In this document: one piece after another, positions 17,356 through 26,459 of the stretch
Numbering within the stretch: position 1 is the first letter of the stretch
Layout of the letters: every line of letters starts with the position of its first letter
Assembly: GCF_049727805.1 (NCBI RefSeq)
Contig: NZ_JBCNYA010000010.1
Span: 1-64,000, forward strand
Length of the DNA stretch: 64,000 bases
From: Frateuria_A sp049727805
Lineage (GTDB): Bacteria > Pseudomonadota > Gammaproteobacteria > Xanthomonadales > Rhodanobacteraceae
Direction: 5' to 3'
Program-made: the position numbers and the translations under genes
The notes under the pieces: model-generated
What the model saw: only the letters and a program-made list of their open reading frames with translations
Database searches by the model: none
Told to the model about the DNA's origin: nothing

Positions 17356-19569
17356 TCACCGCACCAGGATTTCGTCGCTGAACACATAGGCCGGCTGGCC
17401 GGCGCCCTCGTGCCCCGCGGGAAGCAGGCCGTAGTTCTGCGCGATGACGCGCAGGTAGCGCGCGGTGACGGGCGCGGCGGTGTCGAAGCGCACCTCGTGC
17501 ACGATCGGGCGCAGGTCGGCCGGGTCGACCGCGAGCGCGACGTCCTGCAGTGTCCGCCAGCGCTTGCCGTCGTCCGACACGGCGAAGCGAACGTGGCGCG
17601 GCAGCAGGATCCATGAGCCGCTCTGCTGCAGGAAGCGGACCCGGATCGCATGCAGCGGCGTGGGCTGCTGCAGGTCGATCGTGGCGTCCATGTCGCTGCC
17701 CTGCCAGCCGGTCCACAGGCCGTCGTGGAAGTCGCCGCTGCCGATCACGCCATCGACCAGTTGGGTAGCGGTGCCGGCATAGCGCGGATCGGGCGCGGCG
17801 GCGTAGCTCACCGGCTTGCCCAGCGCCTCGTTGTCGGCGATCTCGAAGGTCTGGCTGGCCAGGTACGGCACGCCGTGGCGAAACGGCGCGACCTTGATCG
17901 TCGCCGGTTCGTAGCGGTCCAGCACGTCGCCGAAGGCGGGCGATTGCATGGTCGGTTCGCTGCCGTCGAGCGTGTAGTGCAACTGCAGGTCGTCGAAGCC
18001 GCGCGCGGCGCGCAGCCGCCAGCGGCGGTGCTGTGGGTTGAAGCCGAGGCGATAGTCGACCAGGTCGCGGTCCTCCGGTCCGTAGGCGACGTGGTGGGCA
18101 TCGAGCCAAGGGTAGTGCGCGCGTACGCGGCGCCGGAAGTCGGCATAGTCGTGCGCGTCCGGATTCCAAAGCCGCTCGGACAGCGCCATCACGCGCGGGT
18201 ACAGCATCGCCTCCAGGTTGCGCGGCGTAACGCGTTCGGTCCACAGCGGCGCCTCGGCGCCGAGAACCTGGCCGCGATGCGCCGCGTAGGCGGGGGCGGC
18301 GAAGGCGTCGGTGCGGTAGACGTCCTCGAGCGTTAGGTCCTCGACGGGCGTGTCGATGTAGAACGGGCCGGCGACGATCAACCGGTTGCCATTGGCCAGC
18401 GCCTTGGCCGCCTCCGCGTCGCCGCGCCACATCTCCACGATCGCGTCGCGGTCGGCGCCGCCTTCGAGGATCTCGTCCCAGCCGATCAGCGTCTTGCCGC
18501 GCGCGGCGAGATCGCGCTGGATGCGCTGGACGAACCAGCTCTGCAGTCCTTCGGCGTCGCGCAGGTGCTGCTCGCGCATGCGCCGCTGCGAGGAGGCGCT
18601 TTCGATCCATTGCTGCTTGGGCACCTCGTCGCCGCCGATGTGGATGTACGGCGCGGGGAACAGCGTGGCGACCTCGTCGAGCACGTTGTGCAGGAAGGCG
18701 AAGGTGGTCTCGTCGCCCACGCAGTAGATGTCGGTGAACACGCCCCAGCCCGTGGGCACCTGGATCGGCCGCTTGGGGCAGGACAGCCATGGGTAGGCCG
18801 CGATCGCAGCCGAGGCGTGGCCGGGCATCTCGATTTCCGGCACCACCATGATGTTGCGCCGGCGCGCGTACTCGACCACCTCGCGGATCTGCTGCTGCGT
18901 GTAGAAGCCGCCCGTGCGCGTGCCGTCGGCCTCGGTGCGCCAGGCGCCGACGCGGGTGAGCTCCCGATACTTGCGGATCTGGAGACGCCAGCCCTGGTCG
19001 TCGGTCAGGTGCCAGTGGAGGACGTTGATCTTGTAGCGGGAGAACAGGTCGATCTGCCGCTTGACCAGCGCCACCGGCATGAAGTGGCGCGCCACGTCGA
19101 GCATGACGCCGCGCCAGGCGTAGCGCGGAGCGTCATCGATGCGCACGGCGGGAACTTCAAATGTGCCGCCATGCTCCGCCGGCAGCAGTTGCAGCAGCGT
19201 CTGCACTCCCCAGAACAGGCCGCGTTCATCCGCGGCGGCGATGTCGATGCGACCGGGTGCGACGGTGAGCCGATAGGCTTCGTCGCCGTGCACCGCAGGG
19301 TCGATGCGCAGCGCGATGCGCGAGCCGTTTGCCGATGCGTCCGTCGGCAGCGCAAGGCCGGCCTGCGCCTGGATCGCCTCGCGCAGGAAGGCGCCGATTT
19401 CCCGTCCACGCGCGTCGGCGGGCGCCACGATGCGCGTGTCCGCGCCGAGCACGAAACTCCCCTTCCCTGCCTCGATCTTCTGCGGCTGCGGGATGATCGC
19501 CCACTGCGCATGCACCGTGCCGCCGCAGGCGACCATCGCGAGTACCAGCAGCAAGGTCGCCACGCGCAT
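17356..19569 (-). CDS. GH20 beta-N-acetylhexosaminidase
   Basis: This enzyme removes terminal GlcNAc or GalNAc from chitin oligomers, peptidoglycan fragments or glycans. The 737-residue precursor has a signal peptide ending VHA; the Cys in AMVACGG could alternatively make it a lipoprotein. After an N-terminal GH20b domain (WAIIPQPQKIE onward) comes the catalytic barrel, with the Asp-Glu pair D314-E315 in HIGGDEVPKQQW. The C-terminal 200 residues form beta-sandwich domains (chitobiase C-terminal-like, then F5/8-type). The ATG at 19569 follows GGGAGAAAG and starts the signal peptide. It lies downstream of a TonB receptor, but a strong terminator separates them. Confidence 0.93.
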   Translation of the reverse strand: MRVATLLLVLAMVACGGTVHAQWAIIPQPQKIEAGKGSFVLGADTRIVAPADARGREIGAFLREAIQAQAGLALPTDASANGSRIALRIDPAVHGDEAYRLTVAPGRIDIAAADERGLFWGVQTLLQLLPAEHGGTFEVPAVRIDDAPRYAWRGVMLDVARHFMPVALVKRQIDLFSRYKINVLHWHLTDDQGWRLQIRKYRELTRVGAWRTEADGTRTGGFYTQQQIREVVEYARRRNIMVVPEIEMPGHASAAIAAYPWLSCPKRPIQVPTGWGVFTDIYCVGDETTFAFLHNVLDEVATLFPAPYIHIGGDEVPKQQWIESASSQRRMREQHLRDAEGLQSWFVQRIQRDLAARGKTLIGWDEILEGGADRDAIVEMWRGDAEAAKALANGNRLIVAGPFYIDTPVEDLTLEDVYRTDAFAAPAYAAHRGQVLGAEAPLWTERVTPRNLEAMLYPRVMALSERLWNPDAHDYADFRRRVRAHYPWLDAHHVAYGPEDRDLVDYRLGFNPQHRRWRLRAARGFDDLQLHYTLDGSEPTMQSPAFGDVLDRYEPATIKVAPFRHGVPYLASQTFEIADNEALGKPVSYAAAPDPRYAGTATQLVDGVIGSGDFHDGLWTGWQGSDMDATIDLQQPTPLHAIRVRFLQQSGSWILLPRHVRFAVSDDGKRWRTLQDVALAVDPADLRPIVHEVRFDTAAPVTARYLRVIAQNYGLLPAGHEGAGQPAYVFSDEILVR

Positions 19570-19586
19570 GGGCTTTCTCCCTTCCA

Positions 19587-19617
19587 AGAAAAAAAAGCTC
19601 CCCGGCCGAAGCCGGGG
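19587..19617 (-). terminator. Strong terminator between the TonB receptor and GH20 genes
   Basis: On the minus strand a 7-bp all-GC stem (CCCCGGC / GCCGGGG, 19600-19617) with a UUCG loop is followed within three bases by eight T residues. It lies just upstream of the GH20 start codon, so most receptor transcripts should end here. GH20 would then need read-through or its own promoter. Confidence 0.85.
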
Positions 19618-19651
19618 CGCGCGAACTCGCGCCGGAGAGGATCCGGAGCGA

Positions 19652-19674
19652 CCGGGCCGGCCTTGCCGGCCCGG
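19652..19674 (-). terminator. GC-rich hairpin just past the TonB receptor stop
   Basis: A perfect 10-bp stem (CCGGGCCGGC with its complement) closes a 3-base loop, 8 bases beyond the receptor stop codon. No T run follows, so on its own it is more likely an RNA-stabilising 3' hairpin; a canonical terminator follows 35 bases on. Confidence 0.45.
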
Positions 19675-19681
19675 AGGCCCA

Positions 19682-22579
19682 TCAGTCGAGCTTGTAGTTG
19701 ACCGTCATCAGCACTTCGCGGCCGTTGTAGTTGGCTCCCTGCAGCGTCGGGATGAACTCGAAGCCGCCCGCGTAGTAGGGAATCTCGCCCTTGTTGTCGA
19801 AGATGTTGGTGACGCCAAAACGCAGGTTCATCTTGTCGCTGAAGCGATAACCGACCGAGCCGCTCCACACGATCCACGGCCTGATGCGGCCCTTGTAGAC
19901 GACGCAGTCCGGATCGCCGAGGTCGGGCTTGATGCCGTTGTCCAGGATCTCGCACCCGTCGTAGTTGTTGGCGCGGATGCTGCCGGCGCGCTCGCCATAG
20001 ACGGTTACGCTCCAGCGATTACCCTGCCAGTTGGCCGTGCCACGCACCCGGCTCGCCACGCGGTCGTAGCGGGTGTTTTCCAGCGGATCGCTCTGCAGCC
20101 GCCGCTCCTTGTAGGAGAGGTTGTCGGTGTAGTCGATGCTGAGGCTGAAGTTGCCCCAGTGCTCGGTGGGTTTCGTATAGGCCAGCGAGGCGTCGATGCC
20201 GCTGACGTACAGCTGGCTCTCGTTGATCGGGCCTGAGTAGACGGCCGTGATGTTGCCGTTGGCATCGCGCTTGACGTTGGCGATCACGCTGCGGCAGTAG
20301 GACGAACCCAGCCCGTGCGCGATATACGGCGAGCCGTCGACGTTCAGGCCGGTACGACAGCCTGCCTCGTCCTTCAATATATCGTCCTGACCCACGTTGA
20401 CGATGCCGTTGTCGATACCGATGTGCCAGTAGTCGGCCGACACGGACAAGCCCTGCACGCCAGGGATCTGCCACACGAAACCGTACGTCCAGGAATGACC
20501 GGTTTCGTTGTTGAGCGTCGGTCCGCCGGCCAGATAGGACTGGAAGTACGTGCTGTGCTGGGTCGCGTTGCAGGTGCGGTCGCCTGCCTGGATGCACTGG
20601 AAGTAATCGGAGTAGATGCCGACCTGCGACACCGACGGGTTCTTGTAGATGTACTGCATGTCCGGCGCGTGGAAGTTCGTGCCGTAGCCGCCGCGCAGCA
20701 GCAGGCCCTCATACGGCCGCCACTCCAGTGAACTGCCCCAGGTGCGCGCGACATCCGCCGCGCTGGCGTCGCGATACTTGTCCAGCCGACCGGACAGCGT
20801 CCAGGTGACCTGCGAGGTCAGCGGCATGCGCAGTTCCGAGCCCAGCGAGATGCGGTTACGCGTGCCGCCGCCGGTGATGTAGTCCTGGAAGGGATCGCCG
20901 AAGTGCGTGTCGTTGCCGCGCGGATCGGGCGAGAGCTGGAAGCTCTGGTGCACGGCTTCCAGCACCGCGGCGAAGCCGACCGGACCTGCCCACAGGTTGA
21001 ACAGCTCGTCGGTGTTGACGTTCAGCGTGGCCTGATCGAGCTCGCTGACCGCGGTGTTCTCGCCGGACACGCCGAAGCTCTGGTACTGCGCGGGCGTGAT
21101 CGGGTTCCAGAAGCGCTGGCTGTTGAGCGCGTAGACCGGCAACGTCTCGCCGTTGACGGTCGTCGTGCCCTGCTGCGGCCCGAAGAAGAAGTCGAACATG
21201 CCCTGCTCGTTCAGACCGGTGTAGTACTCGTGCACGATGTACTTGTTCTGGCCGAGCATGAAATCCCAGTTGAAGCGGTCGTCCATGAACGAGCCGCGCA
21301 GGCCGGCGCGCAGGTCCCAGTTCTGTTCGCGGTCGTGGGTGTTGCCGTAGCTGCCCAGCTCCTGCGGGGTGAGCTGACGGAAGTAGTTGCTGATCACCTG
21401 GCCGCTGGTGGCGTCGTAGAAACCGTTGGGCAGGCCGCCCATCGGATACAGGAACGGCAGCTCGGTGTTGGAGGTGCCGACCGTCTTCCACAGGCCGGCC
21501 GAGCCGTAGAGCTGCAGGCCACCGCCCAGGTCGTAGTCGCCGGCGACGTAGGCGTCGGTGTTGTCGCTACCCGGGGTCAGCACCCAGTTGGCGAACAGGG
21601 CCGGCTGCGTGCAGTAGTAGCCGTGGTCGGTGACGTCGTTGGTGTTCACCGTGTGGCCGGTGGTGGACACGGTCTGCGAATGGCGCAGCGCGAAGTTGTT
21701 GCCGAACTGGCCGCACGCGTTGGCCGGCGGCGCGATGTAGTTGCCGTCGGCGTTGGTCAGCGCCAGGCCCGGGTAGGTGTTCCAGCCGAACAGGCGCGCG
21801 TTGTAGTCGTAGGCGCCGTAGCCGGCGTCGGCTTCCGAATCGGTGTAGGGGCGGTCGCGGCCCCACAGTGCGTCGCGGTGCGATTTCTCGAGGTTGTACA
21901 CCAGGTGCCAGCGATCGCCCGAGCGGCCGCCGACCAGGTTCAGGTCGCCGTACTCGCGCCCGCCGTGGGTGGCGCCGCCGAGCGAGAACTGCACGTCGTC
22001 GCCCTCGTAGTGTTTCTTGAGGATGATGTTGACCACGCCCGCGACCGCGTCGGAGCCGTACAGCGACGAGGCGCCGGTGGCGAGGATCTCGATGTGGTCG
22101 ATCATCCCGGTCGGGATGTTGTTGTAGTTCTGGAAGTTCGTGCTGGCGCCGGAGGACTGCGGATAGTCGCTGACGCGATGGCCGTCGATCAGCAGCAGGC
22201 TGCGCCCGGAGCCCAGGTTGCGCAGGTTGAGCTGGCGCGCGTTGACCGAACTCGAGCCCCAGCTCGGCGGCGTCTGCGCGACGCCGGTCTGGGTGATCGA
22301 GTTCATCACCTCGTAGACGGTGGTGAAGCCTTCGCGTTTGAGTTGCTCGCCGGTAATGGTCACCACCGGTGCGGGGCCTTCGACTTCCACGCGCGGGATC
22401 AGTGAACCGGTGACGACGATCTTCTGCAGGGTTACCGGCTTCTTCTGCGCCTTGCCGGTATCGGCCTGGGCCGGTGCGGTCGAAGTGGCGTCCTGCGCCA
22501 GCGCTCCCAACGGAAGCAACAGCGCGAGCGCGAGCGCGCCGGTGAGTGCATTGCGGCGAAACATGGTCACGTGATGCAT
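19682..22579 (-). CDS. TonB-dependent outer-membrane receptor
   Basis: The 965-residue receptor likely imports an oligosaccharide or other large nutrient, powered by TonB. A signal peptide (to about residue 29) precedes the TonB box-like segment LQKIVVTGSLIP and a plug domain (about 60-190), with RNLGSGRSLLLIDGHRVSD typical of the carbohydrate-type receptors of Xanthomonadales. The rest is a large barrel ending in Asp-preceded NYKLD rather than Phe. GGGGAG sits before the ATG at 22579. The nearby GH20 gene suggests an N-acetylhexosamine-containing substrate, which is inference. A palindrome at 22712-22727 is a candidate operator. Confidence 0.9.
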   Translation of the reverse strand: MHHVTMFRRNALTGALALALLLPLGALAQDATSTAPAQADTGKAQKKPVTLQKIVVTGSLIPRVEVEGPAPVVTITGEQLKREGFTTVYEVMNSITQTGVAQTPPSWGSSSVNARQLNLRNLGSGRSLLLIDGHRVSDYPQSSGASTNFQNYNNIPTGMIDHIEILATGASSLYGSDAVAGVVNIILKKHYEGDDVQFSLGGATHGGREYGDLNLVGGRSGDRWHLVYNLEKSHRDALWGRDRPYTDSEADAGYGAYDYNARLFGWNTYPGLALTNADGNYIAPPANACGQFGNNFALRHSQTVSTTGHTVNTNDVTDHGYYCTQPALFANWVLTPGSDNTDAYVAGDYDLGGGLQLYGSAGLWKTVGTSNTELPFLYPMGGLPNGFYDATSGQVISNYFRQLTPQELGSYGNTHDREQNWDLRAGLRGSFMDDRFNWDFMLGQNKYIVHEYYTGLNEQGMFDFFFGPQQGTTTVNGETLPVYALNSQRFWNPITPAQYQSFGVSGENTAVSELDQATLNVNTDELFNLWAGPVGFAAVLEAVHQSFQLSPDPRGNDTHFGDPFQDYITGGGTRNRISLGSELRMPLTSQVTWTLSGRLDKYRDASAADVARTWGSSLEWRPYEGLLLRGGYGTNFHAPDMQYIYKNPSVSQVGIYSDYFQCIQAGDRTCNATQHSTYFQSYLAGGPTLNNETGHSWTYGFVWQIPGVQGLSVSADYWHIGIDNGIVNVGQDDILKDEAGCRTGLNVDGSPYIAHGLGSSYCRSVIANVKRDANGNITAVYSGPINESQLYVSGIDASLAYTKPTEHWGNFSLSIDYTDNLSYKERRLQSDPLENTRYDRVASRVRGTANWQGNRWSVTVYGERAGSIRANNYDGCEILDNGIKPDLGDPDCVVYKGRIRPWIVWSGSVGYRFSDKMNLRFGVTNIFDNKGEIPYYAGGFEFIPTLQGANYNGREVLMTVNYKLD

Positions 22580-23021
22580 GAGAACTCCCCTCCCCAGACA
22601 ACAGCGGTGTGTGGTTCAACCATGCGCCAGCGATGCACCTGCCCGCCTTGCATCTAGCGGTAGGCACGTCCCTCGCGGGCCACGCCTTGAACGGTTCTTG
22701 GTGCTTTAAATCGATCTAATTGGATCGGTCCATACGTTAATCAGAAGTTGGGGCGGGCGCATCTTGCACAGCAGCAAGGCCGTTCATGATGGCGATACGG
22801 GGCGCGCACGCCGGTAGCCCGCACTTGAGCTCCCGGGGATCTTTTCGATCGGCCACGAAGGGGGATCTGCAACGTTCCGTGCTCTTCCGAATGGACGGAT
22901 GGACGGCCGATACAGCACCGATTGCGCGGGAACAAACGGCCGGCGCAGGTGACATGACCCTCCCCACTTTGCGACCATCGGGGTTTTGGCGCTCTGCGCC
23001 CGGCAGACACAGGGGCCCTTG
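22580..23021. other. 442-base divergent intergenic region
   Basis: This stretch separates the TonB receptor (minus) from the APC permease (plus). It contains an AT-rich patch with a 16-bp palindrome at 22712-22727. The half nearest the permease shows no recognisable promoter, repeat or open frame with a plausible start. Confidence 0.5.
22712..22727. promoter_or_regulatory. Palindromic operator candidate upstream of the TonB receptor
   Basis: CGATCTAATTGGATCG matches its own reverse complement at 14 of 16 positions. It sits in an AT-rich patch about 135 bases upstream of the receptor start. It has the size of a LacI- or GntR-type operator; the regulator is not in the window. Confidence 0.4.
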
Positions 23022-24686
23022 ATGGCAAACCAGACTTCGATCCGGCGTGACGTCGGTCCTTTCGCACTGATGTTCACCGGCCTGGGCTCGATCATCGGAT
23101 CGGGCTGGCTGTTCGGCGCGTGGAACGCCGCCAAGCTGGCCGGCCCCGGCGCGATCTGGGCGTGGGTGCTCGGCGCGGCGATCATCCTCTCGATCGCGCT
23201 CACCTATGCCGAGCTGGGCGCGATGTTTCCCGAGTCCGGCGGCATGGTGCGCTACGGCCACTACTCGCACGGCTCGCTGGTCGGCTTCATCGCGGCGTGG
23301 GCGAACTGGATCGCGATCGTCTCGGTGATCCCGGTCGAGGCGGAAGCCTCGGTGCAATACATGGCCGGCTGGAAATGGCAGTGGGCGCAGGACCTCTACC
23401 ACGCCGTGCCCGGCCAGCACGGCGAGCTTAGCCAGATGGGCGTGGCGATCGCCGGCGTGCTGGTGATCGTCTACTTCCTGCTCAACTACTGGAGCGTCAA
23501 GCTGTTCGCGCGCTCCAACAGCCTGATCACGCTGGTCAAGCTGATCATCCCGGCGGCCACCGGCGTCGCGCTGATCGCCAGCGGTTTCCACGGCGAGAAC
23601 CTCGCGGTGGGCGCGGGCGGCGGCAGCCATGCGAACGATTTCGCGGCGATCCTCACCGCCGTGGCCACCGCCGGCATCGTGTTCAGCTTCAACGGCTTCC
23701 AGAGCCCGGTGAACCTTGCCGGCGAAGCGCACAACCCCGGCCGCAGCATCCCGTTCGCGATCATCGGCGCGATCCTGCTGGCGACCGTGGTGTACGTGCT
23801 GCTGCAGGTGGCCTACCTCGGCGCCGTGCCGCCGGACCTGCTGGCGAAGGCCGGCTGGAAGGGCATCAATTTCAGTTCGCCGTTCGCGGAGCTCGCGGTG
23901 CTGGTCAACCTCAACTGGCTGGCGATCCTGCTGTACGCCGACGCCTTCGTCAGCCCCAGCGGCACCGGTATGACCTACACCGCCACCACCGCGCGCATGA
24001 TCTACGGCATGGAGCGCAACGGCACGCTGCCGCGCATCTTCGGCCGGATCGATCCGAAGTCCGGCGTGCCGCGCCCGGCGATGTGGCTGAACCTGGTGGT
24101 GTCGTTCCTGTTCCTGTTCTTCTTCCGCGGCTGGGATTCGCTCGCCGCGGTGATCTCGGTGGCGACGATCATTTCCTACCTGACCGGCCCGGTCAGCGTG
24201 ATGACGCTGCGCCGCACCGCGCCGGAGCTGCACCGTCCGTTCCGGCTGGCCGGCCTGCCGGTGATCGCCGGCATCGCCTTCATCATGTCCGCCGAGCTGC
24301 TGTACTGGGCCAAGTGGCCGCTGACCGGGCAGATCATCCTGCTGATGGTGGTCGCGCTGCCGGTGTACTTCTACTACACGGCCAAGCACGGCTGGCACGA
24401 GTTCGGGCGGCACCTCAAGGGCGCATGGTGGCTGATCGCCTACCTGGTCACGCTGGCGGTGGTCTCGAAGATCGGCAGCGCGAAGTTCGGCGGCATGGAC
24501 TACATCCCCTACGGCTACGACCTCGCCGTGGTGGCGGTGATCGGCCTGGTGTTCTACCTGTGGGGCGTGAAGTCGGGTTGGCGCACGCCGGCGATCGAGG
24601 CCGAGCGCGAGCAGGCGGCGCTGCATCCCGACGCATTGCAGATCCCGCCGGACGAAGAAACGGCCGAGCGGGTGATCCGTTCCTGA
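23022..24686 (+). CDS. APC superfamily permease, aspartate:proton symporter-like
   Basis: The 554-residue inner-membrane transporter has about 12-14 hydrophobic segments. The first helix carries GLGSIIGSGWLFGAW, and LTYAELGAMFPESGGMVRY follows, as in amino acid permeases of the YveA/YcaM-like APC subgroup. It is longer than the permease at 8790 and differs in the first-helix signature (GSGWL instead of GGGIF). A soluble charged tail of about 45 residues ends the protein. AGGGG lies 7 bases before the ATG. The substrate is probably an amino acid. A textbook terminator follows. Confidence 0.85.
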   Translation: MANQTSIRRDVGPFALMFTGLGSIIGSGWLFGAWNAAKLAGPGAIWAWVLGAAIILSIALTYAELGAMFPESGGMVRYGHYSHGSLVGFIAAWANWIAIVSVIPVEAEASVQYMAGWKWQWAQDLYHAVPGQHGELSQMGVAIAGVLVIVYFLLNYWSVKLFARSNSLITLVKLIIPAATGVALIASGFHGENLAVGAGGGSHANDFAAILTAVATAGIVFSFNGFQSPVNLAGEAHNPGRSIPFAIIGAILLATVVYVLLQVAYLGAVPPDLLAKAGWKGINFSSPFAELAVLVNLNWLAILLYADAFVSPSGTGMTYTATTARMIYGMERNGTLPRIFGRIDPKSGVPRPAMWLNLVVSFLFLFFFRGWDSLAAVISVATIISYLTGPVSVMTLRRTAPELHRPFRLAGLPVIAGIAFIMSAELLYWAKWPLTGQIILLMVVALPVYFYYTAKHGWHEFGRHLKGAWWLIAYLVTLAVVSKIGSAKFGGMDYIPYGYDLAVVAVIGLVFYLWGVKSGWRTPAIEAEREQAALHPDALQIPPDEETAERVIRS

Positions 24687-24710
24687 GTGGCGGCTCCCGC
24701 TGCTCCCCGA

Positions 24711-24740
24711 AACGCGCGGCGATCGCCGCGCGTTTTTTTT
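24711..24740 (+). terminator. Rho-independent terminator of the APC permease
   Basis: A perfectly palindromic 22-base hairpin (core CGCGCGGCGATCGCCGCGCG) is followed by eight T residues. It starts 25 bases past the permease stop and can also serve the convergent GNAT gene. Confidence 0.92.
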
Positions 24741-24768
24741 GCGAACGCGTCGCCGGGCAGATGAGGCG

Positions 24769-25323
24769 TCAGCCGGTTCCTTCGGAACCGTCCAGATCCA
24801 GCGCGAGGATGTGGTCGTCGTATTCGCGGTCGCCCACGCGGAAGCTGCGCCTGCCCGCCGGGACGAAACCCTGGCGCGCATAGAACGCCTGCGCGGCGGC
24901 GTTGCCGGCATACACGCCCAGCAGCACGCGGCGGCTGCCGAGGCGGCGTGCCTCAGTGAGCGCCTGCTCGACCAGTTGGCGCCCGGTGCCACCTCCCCGA
25001 AAGCGCTGCAGGAGATAGATGCGCTTGATCTCCAGGTCGTCCGCGCGCGGCGCGGCGACCGGCAGGCGCGAAGGCATCATCAGCAGGTAGCCGACCGGCG
25101 CGCGGCCGGGCGCTACCGTCGCCAGCCACGCCCGCGTGGTGGGCTGGGCCAGCCATTCGCGATAGAGCGCCGGCGCGTGCTGCGTGGCGCAGTGGTGCAG
25201 CACGTCCGATCCGTCCAGGATGCCCGCGAAGGTCTCCAGGAAGGTCGCCTGCCCGACCAGCGCCAGGCGTTCGGCATCGGCGAGGGTGCAGGGGTGGATG
25301 GCGGGCGCGGCAGGGTTCGTCAT
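24769..25323 (-). CDS. GNAT family N-acetyltransferase
   Basis: The 184-residue cytosolic protein has the GNAT acetyl-CoA fold. The pantetheine/pyrophosphate loop is in QRFRGGGTGRQLVEQAL (the Q/RxxGxG/A motif), followed by RVLLGVYAGNAAAQAFYARQGF, the usual C-terminal strand-helix. The acyl acceptor is unknown. I chose the ATG at 25323; an earlier in-frame ATG at 25374 is possible and neither has a strong ribosome-binding site. It lies 65 bases downstream of hom in the same direction, so it may be the last gene of the met operon. Confidence 0.85.
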   Translation of the reverse strand: MTNPAAPAIHPCTLADAERLALVGQATFLETFAGILDGSDVLHHCATQHAPALYREWLAQPTTRAWLATVAPGRAPVGYLLMMPSRLPVAAPRADDLEIKRIYLLQRFRGGGTGRQLVEQALTEARRLGSRRVLLGVYAGNAAAQAFYARQGFVPAGRRSFRVGDREYDDHILALDLDGSEGTG

Positions 25324-25388
25324 CGCGGTTCCGGTCGGCGGCAGGAAGCCGAAGCCTAGCTCCTGCCCTTCCATGACGACACGGACGA

Positions 25389-26459
25389 TCAGGCCAGCGC
25401 GAGCACGTCGCCCAGCAACGCCTGTGCGGTGACTTCCGGTCCCGCCCCCGGGCCCTGGATCACCATCGGCTGGGTGTTGTAGCGGGTGGTGGTGAGGGCG
25501 AACTGGTTGTCGGTGCCGTACAGCCGCGCGGCCGGATGGGTCGGGGGTACCTCGACCAGCCCGACACGCGCGCGGCCGCGCTGGTTGAGGCGAGCCAGGA
25601 AGCGCAGCACGTTGCCGCGCGCGGCCGCCTGCGCGTGGCGCTCGGCCAGCGGCGCGTCGAGTTCGGCCAGGCGGTCGAGGAAGGTGGCGGCATCCACCTC
25701 GCGCAGCGCGGGCGGCACCAGGCTTTCTACCTCCACCTCGTCGCTGCCCAGCGCGAAGCCCGCGTGGCGGGCCAGGATCAGCAGCTTGCGCGCGACGTCC
25801 TCGCCGGACAGATCCGAGCGCGGATCGGGTTCGGTGTAGCCGAGCGTGCGCGCCTCGGCGAGCAGCGCGGAGAACGGTCGGCTGCCGTCGTACTGGTTGA
25901 ACAGGTAGGACAGGGAACCGGAGAACACGCCCTCGAGCGTGAGCAGGCTGTCGCCGCAGCCGCGCAGGCGGCGCAGCGTGGAGAGCACCGGCAGGCCGGC
26001 GCCGACGGTGGCCGCGTCGCCGTAGCGCGCGCCATGGGCGAGCGCCGCCTGCAGCGCACGCCAGCCGGCCAGCTCGCCGCCGGCGAGCGCCTTGTTCGCG
26101 GTGACCACGTGATAGCCCTGCGCCAGCCAGGCCGCATGCCGCGCGGCGAGCGCGGCGCTGGCGGTGGCGTCGATGATCGCCTTTACCGGCGCATCGCTGG
26201 CATCCAGCGCGGCGAACAGCGCCGCGTCGTCGCGCGCCTCGCCCTCATTGCGCAGTTGCTCGCGCAGGTTGCGCTGGGCCAGCCGCTGCGGATCGGTCTG
26301 CTGGCGGCGCGAGTTGGCGGCGCCGACCAGCTTGAGCGGCGCGGCAGCCGGCGTGTTGAGCAGCTTGAGCAGCGCGCCGCCGACCACGCCGGTACCCAGC
26401 AGCGCCACGGCGATGGCCGGTACCGGTTGCGTACGACAGTCCGCCAGCACCGCGCTCAT
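25389..26459 (-). CDS. hom: Homoserine dehydrogenase
   Basis: This enzyme reduces aspartate semialdehyde to homoserine, the branch point to methionine and threonine. The 356-residue protein has the Rossmann motif ALLGTGVVGGALL near residue 19, the ATASAALAARHAAW segment and HVVTANKALAGG, which carries the catalytic-region Lys. The C-terminal half has GVFSGSLSYLFNQYDG and the YTEPDPRSDLSGEDVARK signature of the family. There is no ACT domain, unlike many longer Hom proteins. Its ATG overlaps the metB stop (ATGA), so the two are translationally coupled. It completes a metX-metB-hom operon under met-box and SAM-riboswitch control. Confidence 0.93.
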   Translation of the reverse strand: MSAVLADCRTQPVPAIAVALLGTGVVGGALLKLLNTPAAAPLKLVGAANSRRQQTDPQRLAQRNLREQLRNEGEARDDAALFAALDASDAPVKAIIDATASAALAARHAAWLAQGYHVVTANKALAGGELAGWRALQAALAHGARYGDAATVGAGLPVLSTLRRLRGCGDSLLTLEGVFSGSLSYLFNQYDGSRPFSALLAEARTLGYTEPDPRSDLSGEDVARKLLILARHAGFALGSDEVEVESLVPPALREVDAATFLDRLAELDAPLAERHAQAAARGNVLRFLARLNQRGRARVGLVEVPPTHPAARLYGTDNQFALTTTRYNTQPMVIQGPGAGPEVTAQALLGDVLALA

